In this document: positions 13,301 through 24,870 of the stretch, piece by piece
How positions within the stretch are numbered: position 1 is the stretch's first letter
Layout of the letters: each line of letters begins with the position of its first letter
Origin: Gymnopus androsaceus JB14
Taxonomy: Eukaryota > Basidiomycota > Agaricomycetes > Agaricales > Omphalotaceae
Assembly (NCBI GenBank): GCA_009733575.1
Contig: ML769392.1
Coordinates: forward strand, 62,001 to 126,000
Direction: 5' to 3'
DNA: 64,000 bases
Notes under the pieces: generated by a model
What the model was told of the DNA's origin: nothing
What the model saw: the letters and a program-made list of their open reading frames with translations, nothing else
The model's database searches: none
Made by a program: the position numbers and the translations under genes

Positions 13301-14821
13301 AATCTGGAGCGTATGCGATTGAACATCTTTGGAGAAACGGGCCCATGAAAGCGTCAGGTAGTCGCGCATGAGGTCGTATACTGGGTGGCGGGAAACGAGA
13401 GCTATTACAAGAATATCAGCAAGGTAAAGATGAGGAGCTTTGGGAGACGTACTGAGAGCATAAGGTAGCCAAAATACGCTATCGGTAGGAAGGAAAAGTG
13501 TACTTTCACCGATCCCATGCCCGATAGTGCTTGCGACTTCGTACTCGCTTTCGCTCACGCCCTCGGCTTCAGTTTCAGCGTCGGTATCTGCGTCGCCCCA
13601 GGGTCCACGTGAACTCCTTTTAGCGTTCTTTCGAGCCTGGAGAGTAGGGTCATTGTGGTCGAGAGTGTCTGCACGAAGACTTTTCAAACGCGCAGTGACG
13701 AGAGACTGGTTAGACTCTTTGCGAGATCTACTCGCTTCGAGAGTGCGACGAATGGCATTGCTAAGTTTGGTGCATCAGCTACAACTCTTCCTAGCTTGGC
13801 TAAGCACTTACGATCTTTCGGCGTCGGCATGAGACCAGACAATCAAACATACACCGTGGTAGGTTTGCGTGGCCCCTGTGCTATCATTGGTATCTCCCGT
13901 AGCAGGAGAAGAGCGATGACCAAGGGCACTGGAAGGGCCCAGATATGTGGAAGATGGCCTAGCATAAGGATCGCCATGATAGGGGTGGGTGAAGGACTGT
14001 GCAACCGAGGACCTATTGTCGGAGAGAATGGAAGCACGAAGAAGGTCGCCAGAAGGAGTAGGACCTAAAGGAGTGTTTGGGGTAGGAAGAGTAAAGGTAA
14101 ATGTATGGACGGTAGACGCGGGCTGGAGAGTTGAAGCGATCACTTCGACTTCACGAGTGAAGGAGAGCTATAATGCCGTGTTCAGTGACATTATCTGTCA
14201 AATTTGTGGTTGCGGTCTTACCTTTAGTGCCTTTGACAGCATTTTTCCTACTTCACTCTTGTGTAAAGCGCCTGCGCCTTTAGTCTCATCTTTTCCTCGT
14301 CTTTTCTTCTTTCCAGTGCTTGCACCACCTACACCTGGGCTTACAGTGCTGCCTAATACCTCTGGACGCCACCAACGATTGACTGCTCCGTCCGAATGGT
14401 GCAGGCCAAGAACTGAGTCGGGGTCCGATAATGTCCAAGTATGAGGAGATTTCGGCAGGCCAGATACGACATAGAGCGAAGTAAGAGGAAGAGATGGAAG
14501 ATGTGAAGTCGCAGGAAGCACCTCGCGAGCTGAACGAGTCGAAACGACGGAATTTTTTCGACCAAATGCTGGTACAGGAGTCATGCTGGGGACGTGCTGA
14601 ATTCCAAGAACCCTAGCCGCTTTGGTGCCAGTCCTGACGTCTGTCGGAGAAGAAAGGGGATTATTGTGGGAAGAAGGAGAAGTTGCCGCGGGTGCAGTAA
14701 TAAGTTCAAAATCATCTTCTCCTAGATTTTCCTCTTCTATAACATTTGTCCCTGCTCTGTTCCCCAACGTTGGTTCAGAGAACCGAGACCGGAGAATTAT
14801 GTTTTCTCCAATTCTGTTCAT
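10330..14821 (-). CDS. DENN-domain protein, probable Rab GDP/GTP exchange factor
   Basis: Starts at ATG 14821 (MNRIGENIILRSRF). The upstream DENN part has the typical TYHGVCLIVWSH strand near 13860. The central DENN part follows across several introns: FWLPYALS, FKCLNIENILTICE, then ILFFSRHPAMLG, WNGVALPAVHS and IYIDDPGPWIIGLATEA. DENN proteins catalyse nucleotide exchange on Rab GTPases in membrane traffic. After the DENN region comes a long coiled coil (about 11,700-12,250, with NQLRAKINKEQRETKRLSGL), then a Ser-rich disordered tail. The last exon can be read to 10330 and would end in a hydrophobic stretch (VYLHVLFWLADFSFVGFFVF). That could be a C-terminal membrane anchor or read-through into an unrecognised intron. 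The frame junction at about 11,080-11,200 is unresolved. Confidence 0.82.
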
Positions 14822-15903
14822 CTTTTGTCCTGCAACCGTAAAAGAGTGTGGAGAGCTGATCTAGCAAGTCGGATGGAGAGGGAAATGGGGACCACTATCT
14901 TCTGGTTCTTTTTGCAAATATATAGCTATATCATATAATAGGCCATTTCAGTTAATTGATTCGACCCTTCGCATGTACTCGCTTAACGGAACCAAATTAA
15001 TGGACTTAAGATGAACTCTGGAGTCTTATCACTCGGCGTCCGCAGGAATTATCCTTTTTGACGACACAAACTCTCAGGATTATCTTCTTTTCTACAACGA
15101 GCTGGCTCACGGTAATATATCTTTGGCTTTTGAAAAGCCTTTAAGTTTTGGATACGCGAATTCGGGCTCTGTATAATCACGTGGACGCGCATCAGCGAAA
15201 CGGACTCGGGAGTGATGGCCATGATATGCTGTCTAACGCGTCCTTCGCTAGCGTAGCTACGGACAGCTAGCACAAGTTGCCTTCAACCCCTCCTCCTATT
15301 AGCAAGTTGTCGCAGAGCATAGTATCATAGGAATAGTCTGATGGGACCAAAATCTACCAAAATGGGCTCTTTCATTCCGACAACAATATAACAGTTCAGG
15401 AACCTCCCATGCCGCTTTCCCCGTTTCCCCGAAAGCTAACGTCCGTTAACGTTTCAACAAGTAAAGAGTCAGACTATCCCGCTCCAACAACGCTCCAAAG
15501 TCCTTTCTAGGTCACCATAACATCAGGCCTCCTGTGGCACAAGTGCCAGCGGTAATAGTATGTACTTAGATACCATTGCAAGGTCTGGAAGCTAACAGTG
15601 GCCATTCCCTTCACCTGCTCAATGGATCTATGTACCCGTTATTAATATTACATCCCTATTACAGGAGGCACAGTTGTCATTACAGTCGATGCCTCGGTCG
15701 AAGACACGACCGAGGGATCTAAGATTTACTCTCAATGAAAGGCACATGGAGAATAGCCATATATGAATTCAAAGGAACAAGGACAGCCCATCCTACGCAT
15801 ACAGGAGAATGCTAGTAACAAACCAAAAGTAATTCGAGAGAGAAAATCAGAAACAAATAAACGAGGGACTTATGTCAAAATCGTACACTCAAGCCTAGCT
15901 AAA
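14822..15903. other. Intergenic: DENN promoter and copper-fist 3' flank
   Basis: About 1.1 kb without a convincing gene. The part near 14,822 is upstream of the DENN start and the part near 15,900 is downstream of the copper-fist stop. It contains a perfect hairpin at 15692-15715. Short open frames at 15049-15273 and 15763-16005 have no family resemblance. Confidence 0.5.
15692..15715. other. Perfect 9-bp hairpin, 6-nt loop
   Basis: CCTCGGTCG, loop AAGACA, CGACCGAGG. It lies about 190 bp beyond the copper-fist stop codon, so it may sit in that mRNA's 3' untranslated region or act as a binding palindrome. The role is unknown. Confidence 0.6.
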
Positions 15904-17870
15904 TCAAAAATATCCCAGATCCGGCAGGGATCTCGTCGACGAACGACCACCAGCACCCGAGCCAGCATGATTATAGAAAAACGACATGGAGGACATCTCT
16001 CCTAAATCAGAGAAAGTATTTACAAGTGCATCTCCACCGGTTCCACTCGCTGCAGACGAAGAAGGCGTCTCCGAGGCGGAACGACTAGGAGGCGCAACAA
16101 CCAAGTCCAAGTCGTTCGGTGTCGACTCGATATTCTGCAGAGTCTCTATATCGAAATTATTCGTAAGATAACTTGGGCTTCCGACACCATCGTTATTGAA
16201 CAGTGAGATATCCAACGGAATGTTTGGATCAAAATTCGAGAATGTGGAGAAAATGTCGTCGAAACTCCGACTGCGCCCAACCAAGACATTTTGTGCCCCA
16301 GCTCCGGCATCGTAGATCATTCCCGAAGGATAATTTAGAGCGCCAGGGATGGGTGAACTGGAAGAGCTATCGGGAAGTGAATCGCTCCGACTCTCCAAAT
16401 CAGAAGCGGGAAACGGTTGAAAGGAGGAAACAGAATTCTGCGTTTGCCTGATCCAATCATCAATTGCATTGCTGGCGTTGCTTTCGGGGAGAGAATACGT
16501 ATTGTCGTATATTGACAAGGCGGTATTAGGAGGGGGATCCTGAGAGGTTTGGTATGACAAGGAGGCAGCGCAATCGATACATCCACGACACGCGTCTGGC
16601 TGGGCACACGTCGAAGTGTCCAGACCAGCGCGGTCCGCATTCGGTTTGTGGATGATACAACTGGGACATGCACACCCGTCACCACACCCACAATATGACC
16701 CCACAACGCTGTCAGCAGGTCCCGCCCTCTGGAAAGAATTCCAGGCGTCTAGGTCAGGATAAACATTAGACGAACGTGTGTCGTCGAGAGGAAGGGATGA
16801 AGTCGAAGATAGCGCGCGAGAGTATGAGGGAGAATGAAGAGGCTGGAACATGCCGTGTGCCTCATGCGGGGTATTGTCGGCTCGTGAGGGATGAGGAATA
16901 TTATGCGTAGGATGGTTGGGGTGAACGTAGTCGTAAGCTCGTCCATAAGGACTGTACAGCGTACTCTCATGGAGGTGATGACGGGATGTTGAATGAGCAG
17001 CCGAACTTGAAGAAGGATCATGGGCAGGCTTCGGCAGCAAGGAGCGTAGCTCAGAGACCCGATTTGAGATATGAAAGGTGTTATGAGTCGGAGATTCCGA
17101 TCGAGAAGAAGCCGATGCATTGGCATTTGCACCTGTTGTTGGTTGTAGTTGTGGATCTGATGCGGATGTCGCCTTTCTTCGGGCAGCTGCCTTCCTGGGA
17201 GTACAGCAATGGCATTCGCCCCCCTTAGACAAACAAGAGCACCCCTCTGCAAGAAGAAAGAAAAGTTAGGACTCTGAAGATGAGGATTCGAGTGAACATA
17301 CCATGGTCGCCATCGGAGGCGGCTCCGGGTGATAAGAGTGGCACAGCAACCGACGCTTCCAATTCCTCAGGCAAACCGTTGGGAAACGCGGCGCTCTCCA
17401 ACATCTTATTCACACCTGCAGAACGAAACACGGGGTGAAAAAAAGAAGATGAACTTATGGCTAAGCTAACTATCGTCGGAGGAAATACAATGGGATGCAC
17501 ACCTCCTTTTTTGCTACAGTCAGAGGTTTGTTCACCTCCAGCGGTAGCTTCTCCTTTCTGTTGGCAGACACATTTGACGTGTACCTGTTTCGTTTTGCGT
17601 AGCTCGCGGCAATGTTCGCATTGGCTTTGAGGCCGTCCTTTAGGTTTTATAATGAATAACGGGCGAGATGTATGCTTGCAGCTACTCGAGCGATGTCCTT
17701 TGATGCATGTTTCACTGTTGAACCGGGGAAAATTTATGATTAGAGGAAGGAAAAAGGCAAGTGAACAAAAGTAAGCATACCAGGCATATTTTTTCGATTC
17801 AATGAGGACCTAGAAAAAGAAACGATGGCTCAGATAACAAGGAAAACGGTGAGATAGAAGAATGTACCAT
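15904..17870 (-). CDS. Copper-fist transcription factor (Cuf1/Mac1/Ace1 family)
   Basis: Copper-sensing DNA-binding regulator. After splicing, the N terminus reads MVLIESKKYACETCIKGHRS and then SSCKHTSRPLFIIKPKGRPQ. This gives the zinc-binding Cys/His set and the KGRP minor-groove motif of the copper fist, followed by CEHCRELRKTKQVHVKCVCQ. Downstream are two Cys clusters: CSCLSKGGECHCCTPRK, and CGCGDGCACPSCIIH near 16,650-16,700. The second resembles the copper-sensing Cys boxes of Mac1/Cuf1-type factors. The remainder (about 400 residues) is Ser/Pro/Asn-rich and probably an activation region. The first coding exon is only the ATG (17868-17870). An intron at 17810-17867 follows at once, and exon 2 is 29 nt (17781-17809). 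Whether it activates uptake or detoxification genes cannot be told. Confidence 0.93.
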
Positions 17871-18220
17871 GATGTAGGGACGCTGGGCGGCGCACCCGCC
17901 AGCGACGAGCGCTGCTTGGGTTATTGAGACGCAGAGACAAGAGCAAAGGAGATAGGTTGGTATTTCATGGTGGGGTGGGGGTTTAAAAGCAAGTGTCGGT
18001 GTGACCCGTCACAGTTCGAGCTTTATACCAGACAGTGCCTTTGAAATTCGGACCGGAGCCCTTTAGGCTAGCATCTGCGTCACACTGAGTGAATCTGCCA
18101 GCGCTAGTTTCTCCACACAGAATTTGCATACATACATAAATAGCTGTATACATGGTTACCAGAGGAATTCGGGCACAGCACACGTGTAGAGAACAAGATG
18201 AGTTGTACAGGTATACATTG
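17871..18220. promoter_or_regulatory. Copper-fist promoter with candidate copper-response element
   Basis: About 350 bp between the NIPA stop and the copper-fist start (both minus strand). GAGCAAA at 17941-17947 reads TTTGCTC on the coding strand about 70 bp before the ATG and matches the core of the yeast Mac1 copper-response element. A T/A-rich TTTAAAAG lies at about 17980. A single 7-mer is weak evidence. Confidence 0.35.
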
Positions 18221-20327
18221 TCAACGCCTTTTCCACCACCAGCTACGGCTTTCCGAGTCTCTACCCTTACCTTTTCCGGTATGAGAGCTAACCTCATTGG
18301 CCTCTTCTCCCCGCTCTTCACCCTGCGGAACATCATGATCATGTAAATCATCTTCCATGTCCCGTACCAAAGGTACAGCGACATCTCCTTCACTAACGGT
18401 CCTACGCCTTTCAGATTGCAGAGTCCTGGTCCGGGTGCGGATTCCGCTGCCTGCCGCACTTGTATTTCCCGTGCTAGAACTGGGAGACAGGCCTGAGCTT
18501 AAATTGCTACTGATCCTTCGTCTCCTTTCTCGAGAAACAACAGAGAAACCGGGGGAGAACGGGGAAAGTCCAATCTGGAATCCCGTCCCGGCAAGGGTAG
18601 ATACGGTAGGAAGGGTGGGCGATAAGGGAGGTCGATTATTATTGGATGTATTATATTGCGTATTAGAAGGTGTACGATTATGATGAGTGTCGATTATGGT
18701 AGTGGGTCTTCTTCGATGAGTACTTGATTGGTTTGGAGGTGACATGGACCCAGGAGAGAAAAATGGATGGGAAGTCGTTGATGAAGGGCTGAGCGGTGAG
18801 GAGGGTATAGTGCCCATCATCGGTTCTGACACGGTTCCCCACTCAATATTTGGTCGCTGGCTTTCATTCAAGCCCGATTCGAGTTGGCCGGGGTTCGGGG
18901 AAGGTTCATCTTCCAGAGGTTCCGCCTCTTCCTCTGTTATAGCACTCCCTTCTAACCACGGAACATCCAAAGTTCCTTCTCCGCGGGCCTGGATACTGAC
19001 TACCCAGACCCCAACAAGAAGTATGATCATACCGAGAGCAACCAGACCGAGATGTAAGGGAGTGATGAGCGCAAATTGATCATAGTAGACAAGACCATTG
19101 ACAATCGACGAAAGGTTGTAGAAACAGAAAGCAGCTGAAGGAACAGTTAGTACCAGAAAGACATAGGTACTGATGCACTTACATGGGGATACCAAGGTGG
19201 GGTCAGCTAGTATCAAACCTTTATGCAAGTACCACAACTGCAGTAAAGCGAATATGATCAAGCCAAGCACCAATACCCACGCTTGCCACCGCCAAAACTG
19301 ATTCTGCCCTTGGACAGTCAGTATTAAGAGTTCAACGCCACTTTTGGCGAAGAGAAGGCACATGCCGGAGATTATACCGGAAAACGATGCGTATGAGATG
19401 GCAAGCAAGAGCCTGGTGCGGTTGATGGAGCGCATCTCTGAATTTGTGGCACATTGGTTAATCGAGAGGAGGGAAGGGGAACGAGAGGAAGAGTTTGGAG
19501 ATTTGGAATCCAACAGTGGTGTACGCTCGTTGGTTATGGCATCAGTGACAGTGTCAGTTACACCAGTAGTGAGGGCAGAGGGATTTGGAGCTTCTAGTGC
19601 TATTGGAGGTGTACTGTCTGAGGGAGATTCAGAGAGGGGAGTGATTGTTCGGGCAGTTCTTCGGTTGAATCGGTACTCTGTCAAATGTGTCTGCTCACAA
19701 CGACATTTAGCAACGAGACACTGGGAGAAAACGAGTGAACGTACGATGACAAGGCATACTAGCACTACAGCTCCGAGCAGAGAGAAATATACAATAAATG
19801 CTGGCCTTCTAAATAATTCTAGTAAGTCTTCAAGAGATCGAGTGGGTTCTGGTACGATGCCAAATATGGCTATAAGAACGGCTCCACCAGCAATCAATAA
19901 TGTTGCTAGAATCATCCAGGACGAGAAGACATCGCCGAGAATCAATTTGGCGAAGAACGCATTCCAGAGCAGGGAGACTGCTCCCAGCGGTGCAAGGATA
20001 ACAACGGGTAAAGAAGCAATCTGAACTAGAGAACCGAGGATATTGGACGATATGAATATGCTAAAACCAATAATCCATAGCCTATAGAGTGAATATTAGA
20101 ATTGGTTTGATTAAATAGCAAATAAAACTCACGGTCTGCGATATTCTAAGCGTTGCTCATGTTCGGGTAAAGACTGGTTAAGTACATGACTTTTCCGCTG
20201 GATAGTAAGACCTAGAAGGAATTGGCCTAAGAAAAGAAAGAGAGAATTAGACAGACTCACCTAGAGATTGAACAAACGAAGCGACCAAGCCAATGAAAAT
20301 CCCCAGAGGAATGGAGAATCGGTTCAT
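18221..20327 (-). CDS. NIPA-like magnesium transporter (DUF803)
   Basis: Multi-spanning membrane protein of the NIPA family, members of which transport magnesium and other divalent cations. It starts at ATG 20327 with MNRFSIPLGIFIGLVASF. Two short introns follow, then the family block FSIFISSNILGSLVQIASLP and LAPLGAVSLLWNAFFAK leading into ILGDVFSSWMILATLL. Further membrane segments include FIVYFSLLGAVVLVCLVIV, FSGIISGMCLLFAKSG and GLVALGMIILLVGVWVV. The family core ends near 19,000. An unusually long polar tail of about 250 residues (Ser/Thr/Arg-rich) follows, and its function is unknown. A large loop with NERTPLLDSKSP interrupts the membrane core. Divergent from Hsp104 across 234 bp. Confidence 0.88.
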
Positions 20328-20561
20328 AAAGAGTTATGTAAATGAACCAACGCAATATCGCAAGGCGTACTGGCACCGGCCCGTACGGCTGTAAATCCCG
20401 TTGAATTGGCACTCATGATGATCGACGTCATGATCACTCTCGCCTCGCAGGAGCTCGAACGTTCTGGATCTACTTACTCGAAGAGGAGAGAATGTTCTGG
20501 TAAATAGTTGTGCAGTTAAAAGCGAGCGCACAATCTCAGCGTCCATCATAATTTACTCAAA
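20328..20561. promoter_or_regulatory. Divergent promoter NIPA / Hsp104 with two heat-shock elements
   Basis: Two inverted GAA-nn-TTC units: GAACGTTC at 20457-20464 and GAATGTTC at 20490-20497, both followed by TGG, which is close to a third degenerate unit. They lie about 105 and 70 bp before the Hsp104 ATG. Heat-shock factor binding to nGAAnnTTCn arrays is established, so control of Hsp104 is expected. The same elements could also reach the NIPA gene, 130-163 bp away on the other side. A CRE-like GACGTCA sits at about 20,425. Confidence 0.7.
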
Positions 20562-23500
20562 ATGACTTCAAACTTCGACCTTACTGACAAGACTCAAGAG
20601 TCTCTAGCTAATTCCATTCAGTGCGCAAAGGACTACGCCAATGTCTCAAGGTTCGTTTAGCTTTCTCTATAGTTGAAATTTGTATTAATAACTTTATCTA
20701 GTCCACCCTGCACATATCGCATTCACTTTTCTCAATGAAGAGGGTTCACTATTCGCTTCTGTTATAGAAAAGGCTGGCGGTGAACCTGCCATCGTCAAGC
20801 GTGCCCTTCAGAAAGCCATTGTTCGACTTCCAACTCAAAGTCCAGCTCCGGATGAAACATCGCTAGGATCGGCTTCACTCAAGGTAAGCACAGTGAAATC
20901 AGGTCCATCCATACAGGAGTATTAACAGCATATACGTAGGTTCTTCGTGAAGCACAGAATCTTCAAAAGACCATGCACGACTCCTACATTGCCCAGGATC
21001 ACATTCTCCTCGCTCTGTTGAAGGATTCCACCATCACCGCGATCCTCAAAGAAGCGGGTCTTACCGAGGGGACTGTAAAGACCGCTATCGAGCAGACCAG
21101 GGGAAATCGCCGAGTCGAATCCAAAACAGCAGAACAAGGCTTTGATGCGCGTAAGTACAGCTTGCTTCACACTCTTCAAATTCTTTATCACTCAATATTC
21201 CCTTCCAGTTCAAAAATATGCTATTGATCTTACTTCACTGGCAGAGGCGGGCAAAATTGATCCTGTTATCGGCCGTGACAATGAAATCCGGCGCACGATC
21301 CGTATCCTCTGCAGAAGGTGAGCTCTTGTCTTTCGATATCCGAGCGCAGTAGTCTGACCATTTTTGTGTAGAACCAAGAACAACCCGGTTCTCATCGGTG
21401 AACCTGGTGTTGGTAAAACTTCCATCGCGGAGGGATTAGCCCAACGTATCGTCAAGCGTGATGTACCAGCCAGTCTTTTCTGCAGACTGTTCTCACTGGA
21501 CATGGGCGCCCTCATGGCTGGTGCAAAGTACAAAGGAGAATACGAGGAGCGTATCAAATCTGTCTTGAACGAGGTTGAAAAGGCAGCTGAAGATGGTGGC
21601 CCTGGTGTTATTCTCTTCATCGATGAACTTCATTTGATCATGGCTGGACGTGGTGGTAGCGGTGGCGGTATGGACGCTGCCAACTTATTCAAGCCTCTTC
21701 TCGCTCGAGGTAAGTCTTTATTTATACGTCTACAGCAGAATTTCCATACTCACTATTATCTAGGCAAACTGCGGTGCATTGGAGCTACCACTCTTGCAGA
21801 GTACCGTCAATACATCGAAACAGATACCGCATTGGAACGTCGATTTGCCCAGGTCTTGGTCAACGAACCCAGCGTTCCCGAAACAATCAGTATCCTTCGT
21901 GGCATCAGAGAGAAATACGAAGTTCATCATGGTGTCAAGATCCTGGACGGTGCTCTCATTTCTGCGGCTCAGTTGGCACACAGGTATCTTACCTCTCGTC
22001 GTCTTCCGGACGCGGCGATAGACCTTGTAGATGAGGTACGAAATTTTATCATTGTAACTATGATCTTGATACTCATTTATTTGATGACTAGGCTTGTGCT
22101 AGCGTTCGTGTTACTCGCGAGACCGAGCCGGAAGCTATCGACAAGCTTCAACGCAAGAAGCTTGAACTCGAAGTCGAAATTCATGCCTTGGAAAGGGAGA
22201 AAGACGATGCGAGTAAGGAACGACTCAAGCTCGCGCGCAAAGCAATCGCCGATGTTGAAGACGAATTGCAACCCCTCAAGGCAGCCTATGAAAGCGAGAA
22301 GGAGCGCGGCGATGAGATCAATGTCGTCCGGAGAAAGATTGATGAACTGAAAGCCAAGGCGGAGGATGCGGAGCGAAAGTGAGTATCCGACTTTATCCCT
22401 TTCTACAGCTTTCTAACGCGTTTTGCCTATAGATACGATCTTGCTACTGCGTCCGATCTCAAGTACTACGCTATCCCCGAACTACAGACTCGTCTCGAAC
22501 ACCTTGAAGCCAAGAAAGCTGCTGAAGACGACGCAGAAGGAGGAAGCGGTAAGTTGGCACTTTGAGCATCTGTTTCAATTACACTTATGCTGCTTTCAGA
22601 TTCCAACTCTGTAACAACCGAGCAAATTGCTGAGATTGTGGCCAGATGGACTTCAATCCCCGTGACGAGGCTCATGTCAACGGAAAAAGAAAAGCTCCTG
22701 CGCATGGAAAAGATCCTTGCCGAAAGTGTCGTCGGACAGACTGAAGCTGTCAAGGCTGTTGCGAATGCTATCCGTCTATCGAGGAGTGGGCTGTCCAACC
22801 CGAACCGCCCAATCGCTAGCTTCTTGATGGCTGGTCCCTCCGGAACTGGTAAGACACTTATGGCAAAGACGGTAAGTTGGTTAGACTCTTGTATTTTTCT
22901 TACCATTTCATTAATATCTCCTTTTAGCTCGCCACCTTGCTATTCGATTCTGCGGATGCAATGATACGAATCGATGGTTCCGAGTACTCTGAAAAGCACT
23001 CTATCGCTCGTCTCATTGGAGCGCCACCTGGTATGTACATTTTCAATTCCTCAAATGATCCATTCATCCTGACTTTTGCTTTTTAGGTTACGTGGGCCAC
23101 GAATCCGGCGGAGCTCTTACAGAATACATCCGTCGCAAGCCGTACAGTATTGTCCTAATCGATGAGGTGAGGCATTAGTTCATTTTTTATGGTGCCGGAT
23201 TACTTACCTTTATCTAGATCGAGAAAGCCTCCCGCGAATTCGTTACACTGTTCTTGCAGGTTCTTGACGATGGTCGTCTCACGGATGGACAAGGTCGCGT
23301 TGTCGACTTTAGAAACACTGTTATCATCATGACTTCGAATTTGGGAGCAGCGTACTTGAATGATATGGGAGATGGGCCAGTCAAGCCTGAAACGAGACAA
23401 CTCGTTCTTGGAGCTATTCAAGGTCACTTCCCTCCAGAATTCGTCAACCGCGTCGATGAAATAGTTGTCTTCGTAAGTTTCCTTCACTTGTTTTGCTTTT

Positions 23501-23891
23501 ACTCTAGTACTGACTTCTTTTTAAATTACAGCGCGCACTCTCTCGCAAGCACATACTAAAGATCGTAGATATCCGTCTCAAGGAAGTGCAAGATCGGCTT
23601 TCGGATAGGAAAATTACTCTGGAATTGGACGAGCAAGCCAAGCAATACCTTAGCTCCATTGGTTACTCGCCAACGTACGGCGCTCGTCCATTGAATCGTG
23701 CCATCCAGCAGGAACTTCTCAATCCGATGTCGGTCATGATTCTCTCTGACCGTATAAGGGATAACGAGAGTGTCCGTGTCACCTTCGATGGACCCCATAA
23801 CCGCCTTGTGATTGTTCCCAACCACGAGGGTCATCCTACGGACGAAATGGATATCGACGATGATGATATCGAGATTGAGGAAATGGACTAA
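20562..23891 (+). CDS. HSP104: Hsp104/ClpB-type disaggregase
   Basis: AAA+ disaggregase that threads aggregated proteins through a hexamer pore together with Hsp70. It starts [20 protein letters not shown], a Clp N domain. Nucleotide-binding domain 1 has Walker A GEPGVGKT, Walker [12 protein letters not shown] and pore loop KYKGEYEER. The coiled-coil middle domain spans about 22,100-22,540. Domain 2 has Walker A GPSGTGKT, pore loop GYVGHESGG, Walker B SIVLIDEIEKA and sensor block [10 protein letters not shown]. The C-terminal small domain ([20 protein letters not shown]) is followed by an acidic tail [11 protein letters not shown], as in cytosolic fungal Hsp104. No targeting sequence was seen, so it is cytosolic/nuclear rather than the mitochondrial Hsp78. 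About ten short introns. Confidence 0.96.
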
Positions 23892-24254
23892 GATGATGAA
23901 CGAACATGGATATATTAGTTTTAGTATAGACTCTCACTGGATTCAAACAAAAAATGTACAATTACTTACTTCACTACATGTAGTAACAGCAATCAATAAC
24001 TTATTTAGGTGCTTCTTCCTTTCTCCCTGCGCCTTAGGCCTAAAGCAGACCCTCAAGGAGGTTGTCGTTGTTTCGCAAGAATCCTCGCTTTCCTTATTTT
24101 ATAACGTCAGCCTCATAGAGGGGTTTGCTTCAGGCTACCTGCGCCTTAATCTTGCGAGCAAAAAAAAAAGTCCTTCTCTGTTGCGCGCTTCGTGAGCGCT
24201 TGAAAATTGATGGCGCTTCCGAATTCGGATTCCCGAACTTGAATCTTAACCATC
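23892..24254. other. Intergenic Hsp104 3' / NDUFS6 5' region
   Basis: About 360 bp holding the Hsp104 3' flank and the promoter of the complex I subunit gene. CTTAGGCCTAAAG near 24,035 is a short palindrome. No gene seen. Confidence 0.4.
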
Positions 24255-24870
24255 ATGCTCAGTCGTAACGTGCTCTCAAAGAGCCATGTCCTGAAAACGC
24301 TAGCTCGAGCTGCGTCTACTTCTACATCGACCCCCATTACTTCTAATCACATCGCGACGCCAACGCCTGCAGGCCCTACTCCTTCCGCTCCCGTTGTAGG
24401 CACACAAGCTCCCAATTACCCTACGACATGGTCCGAAAACCAGCGCACTCGACCCACGGGTGGTTCCGGTCCTCGCTTTGAACAAACGACTATGGAGCTC
24501 CAGCCAAATCCTCTTAGTGCCATGGCTCTCATCGCAGACGAGCCTATCAGAGTTGTGGAAGGTCGGAAAGCAGTATGTGACGGAGGTATGTATCTTACAG
24601 ATTTTTCACTGCATGACAAGGTTCTAATTCGGATTCTTTTCGATAGGAGGCGGCCCATTGGGTCATCCCAAAATCTATATCAACTTGGTAGGCGTCTGTC
24701 TGTCAGTTTTAAGGTAAACTCTCATCTTGAACACCAACTTAGGACCGACCTGGTCCCCGGCCTTGCGGTTACTGGTCAGTATAGGCATCCTTCTGCTCGG
24801 TTCAGTCATATATCCTCACACTTTCTTTTCTTCCAGCGGTCTTCGCTTCGAACAACGTCACCACCACTGA
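24255..24870 (+). CDS. NADH:ubiquinone oxidoreductase NDUFS6-like zinc subunit
   Basis: Mitochondrial complex I accessory subunit (13-kDa type, zf-CHCC). The ATG at 24255 opens an Arg/Ser-rich mitochondrial presequence (MLSRNVLSKSHVLKTLARAA). The body includes ALIADEPIRVVEGRKAVCDG. After three introns the spliced C terminus reads GGGPLGHPKIYINLDRPGPR and then PCGYCGLRFEQRHHH, stop TGA 24868-24870. The His and the two C-terminal Cys fit the zinc site of this family. The small size and last-exon structure match fungal orthologues. Confidence 0.92.

Noticed and set aside
16335..17252. Alternative minus-strand frames overlapping the copper-fist exon
   Set aside because: Out of frame with the Cys-rich motifs and His/Pro/Leu-rich as expected of shadow frames.
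20334..20549. Minus-strand 71-residue ORF in the NIPA/Hsp104 promoter
   Set aside because: It lies entirely in the shared promoter, covers the heat-shock elements and has no family resemblance.
20562..23891. Assignment as mitochondrial Hsp78
   Set aside because: The start lacks a presequence, a full Clp N domain is present and the acidic tail fits cytosolic Hsp104.
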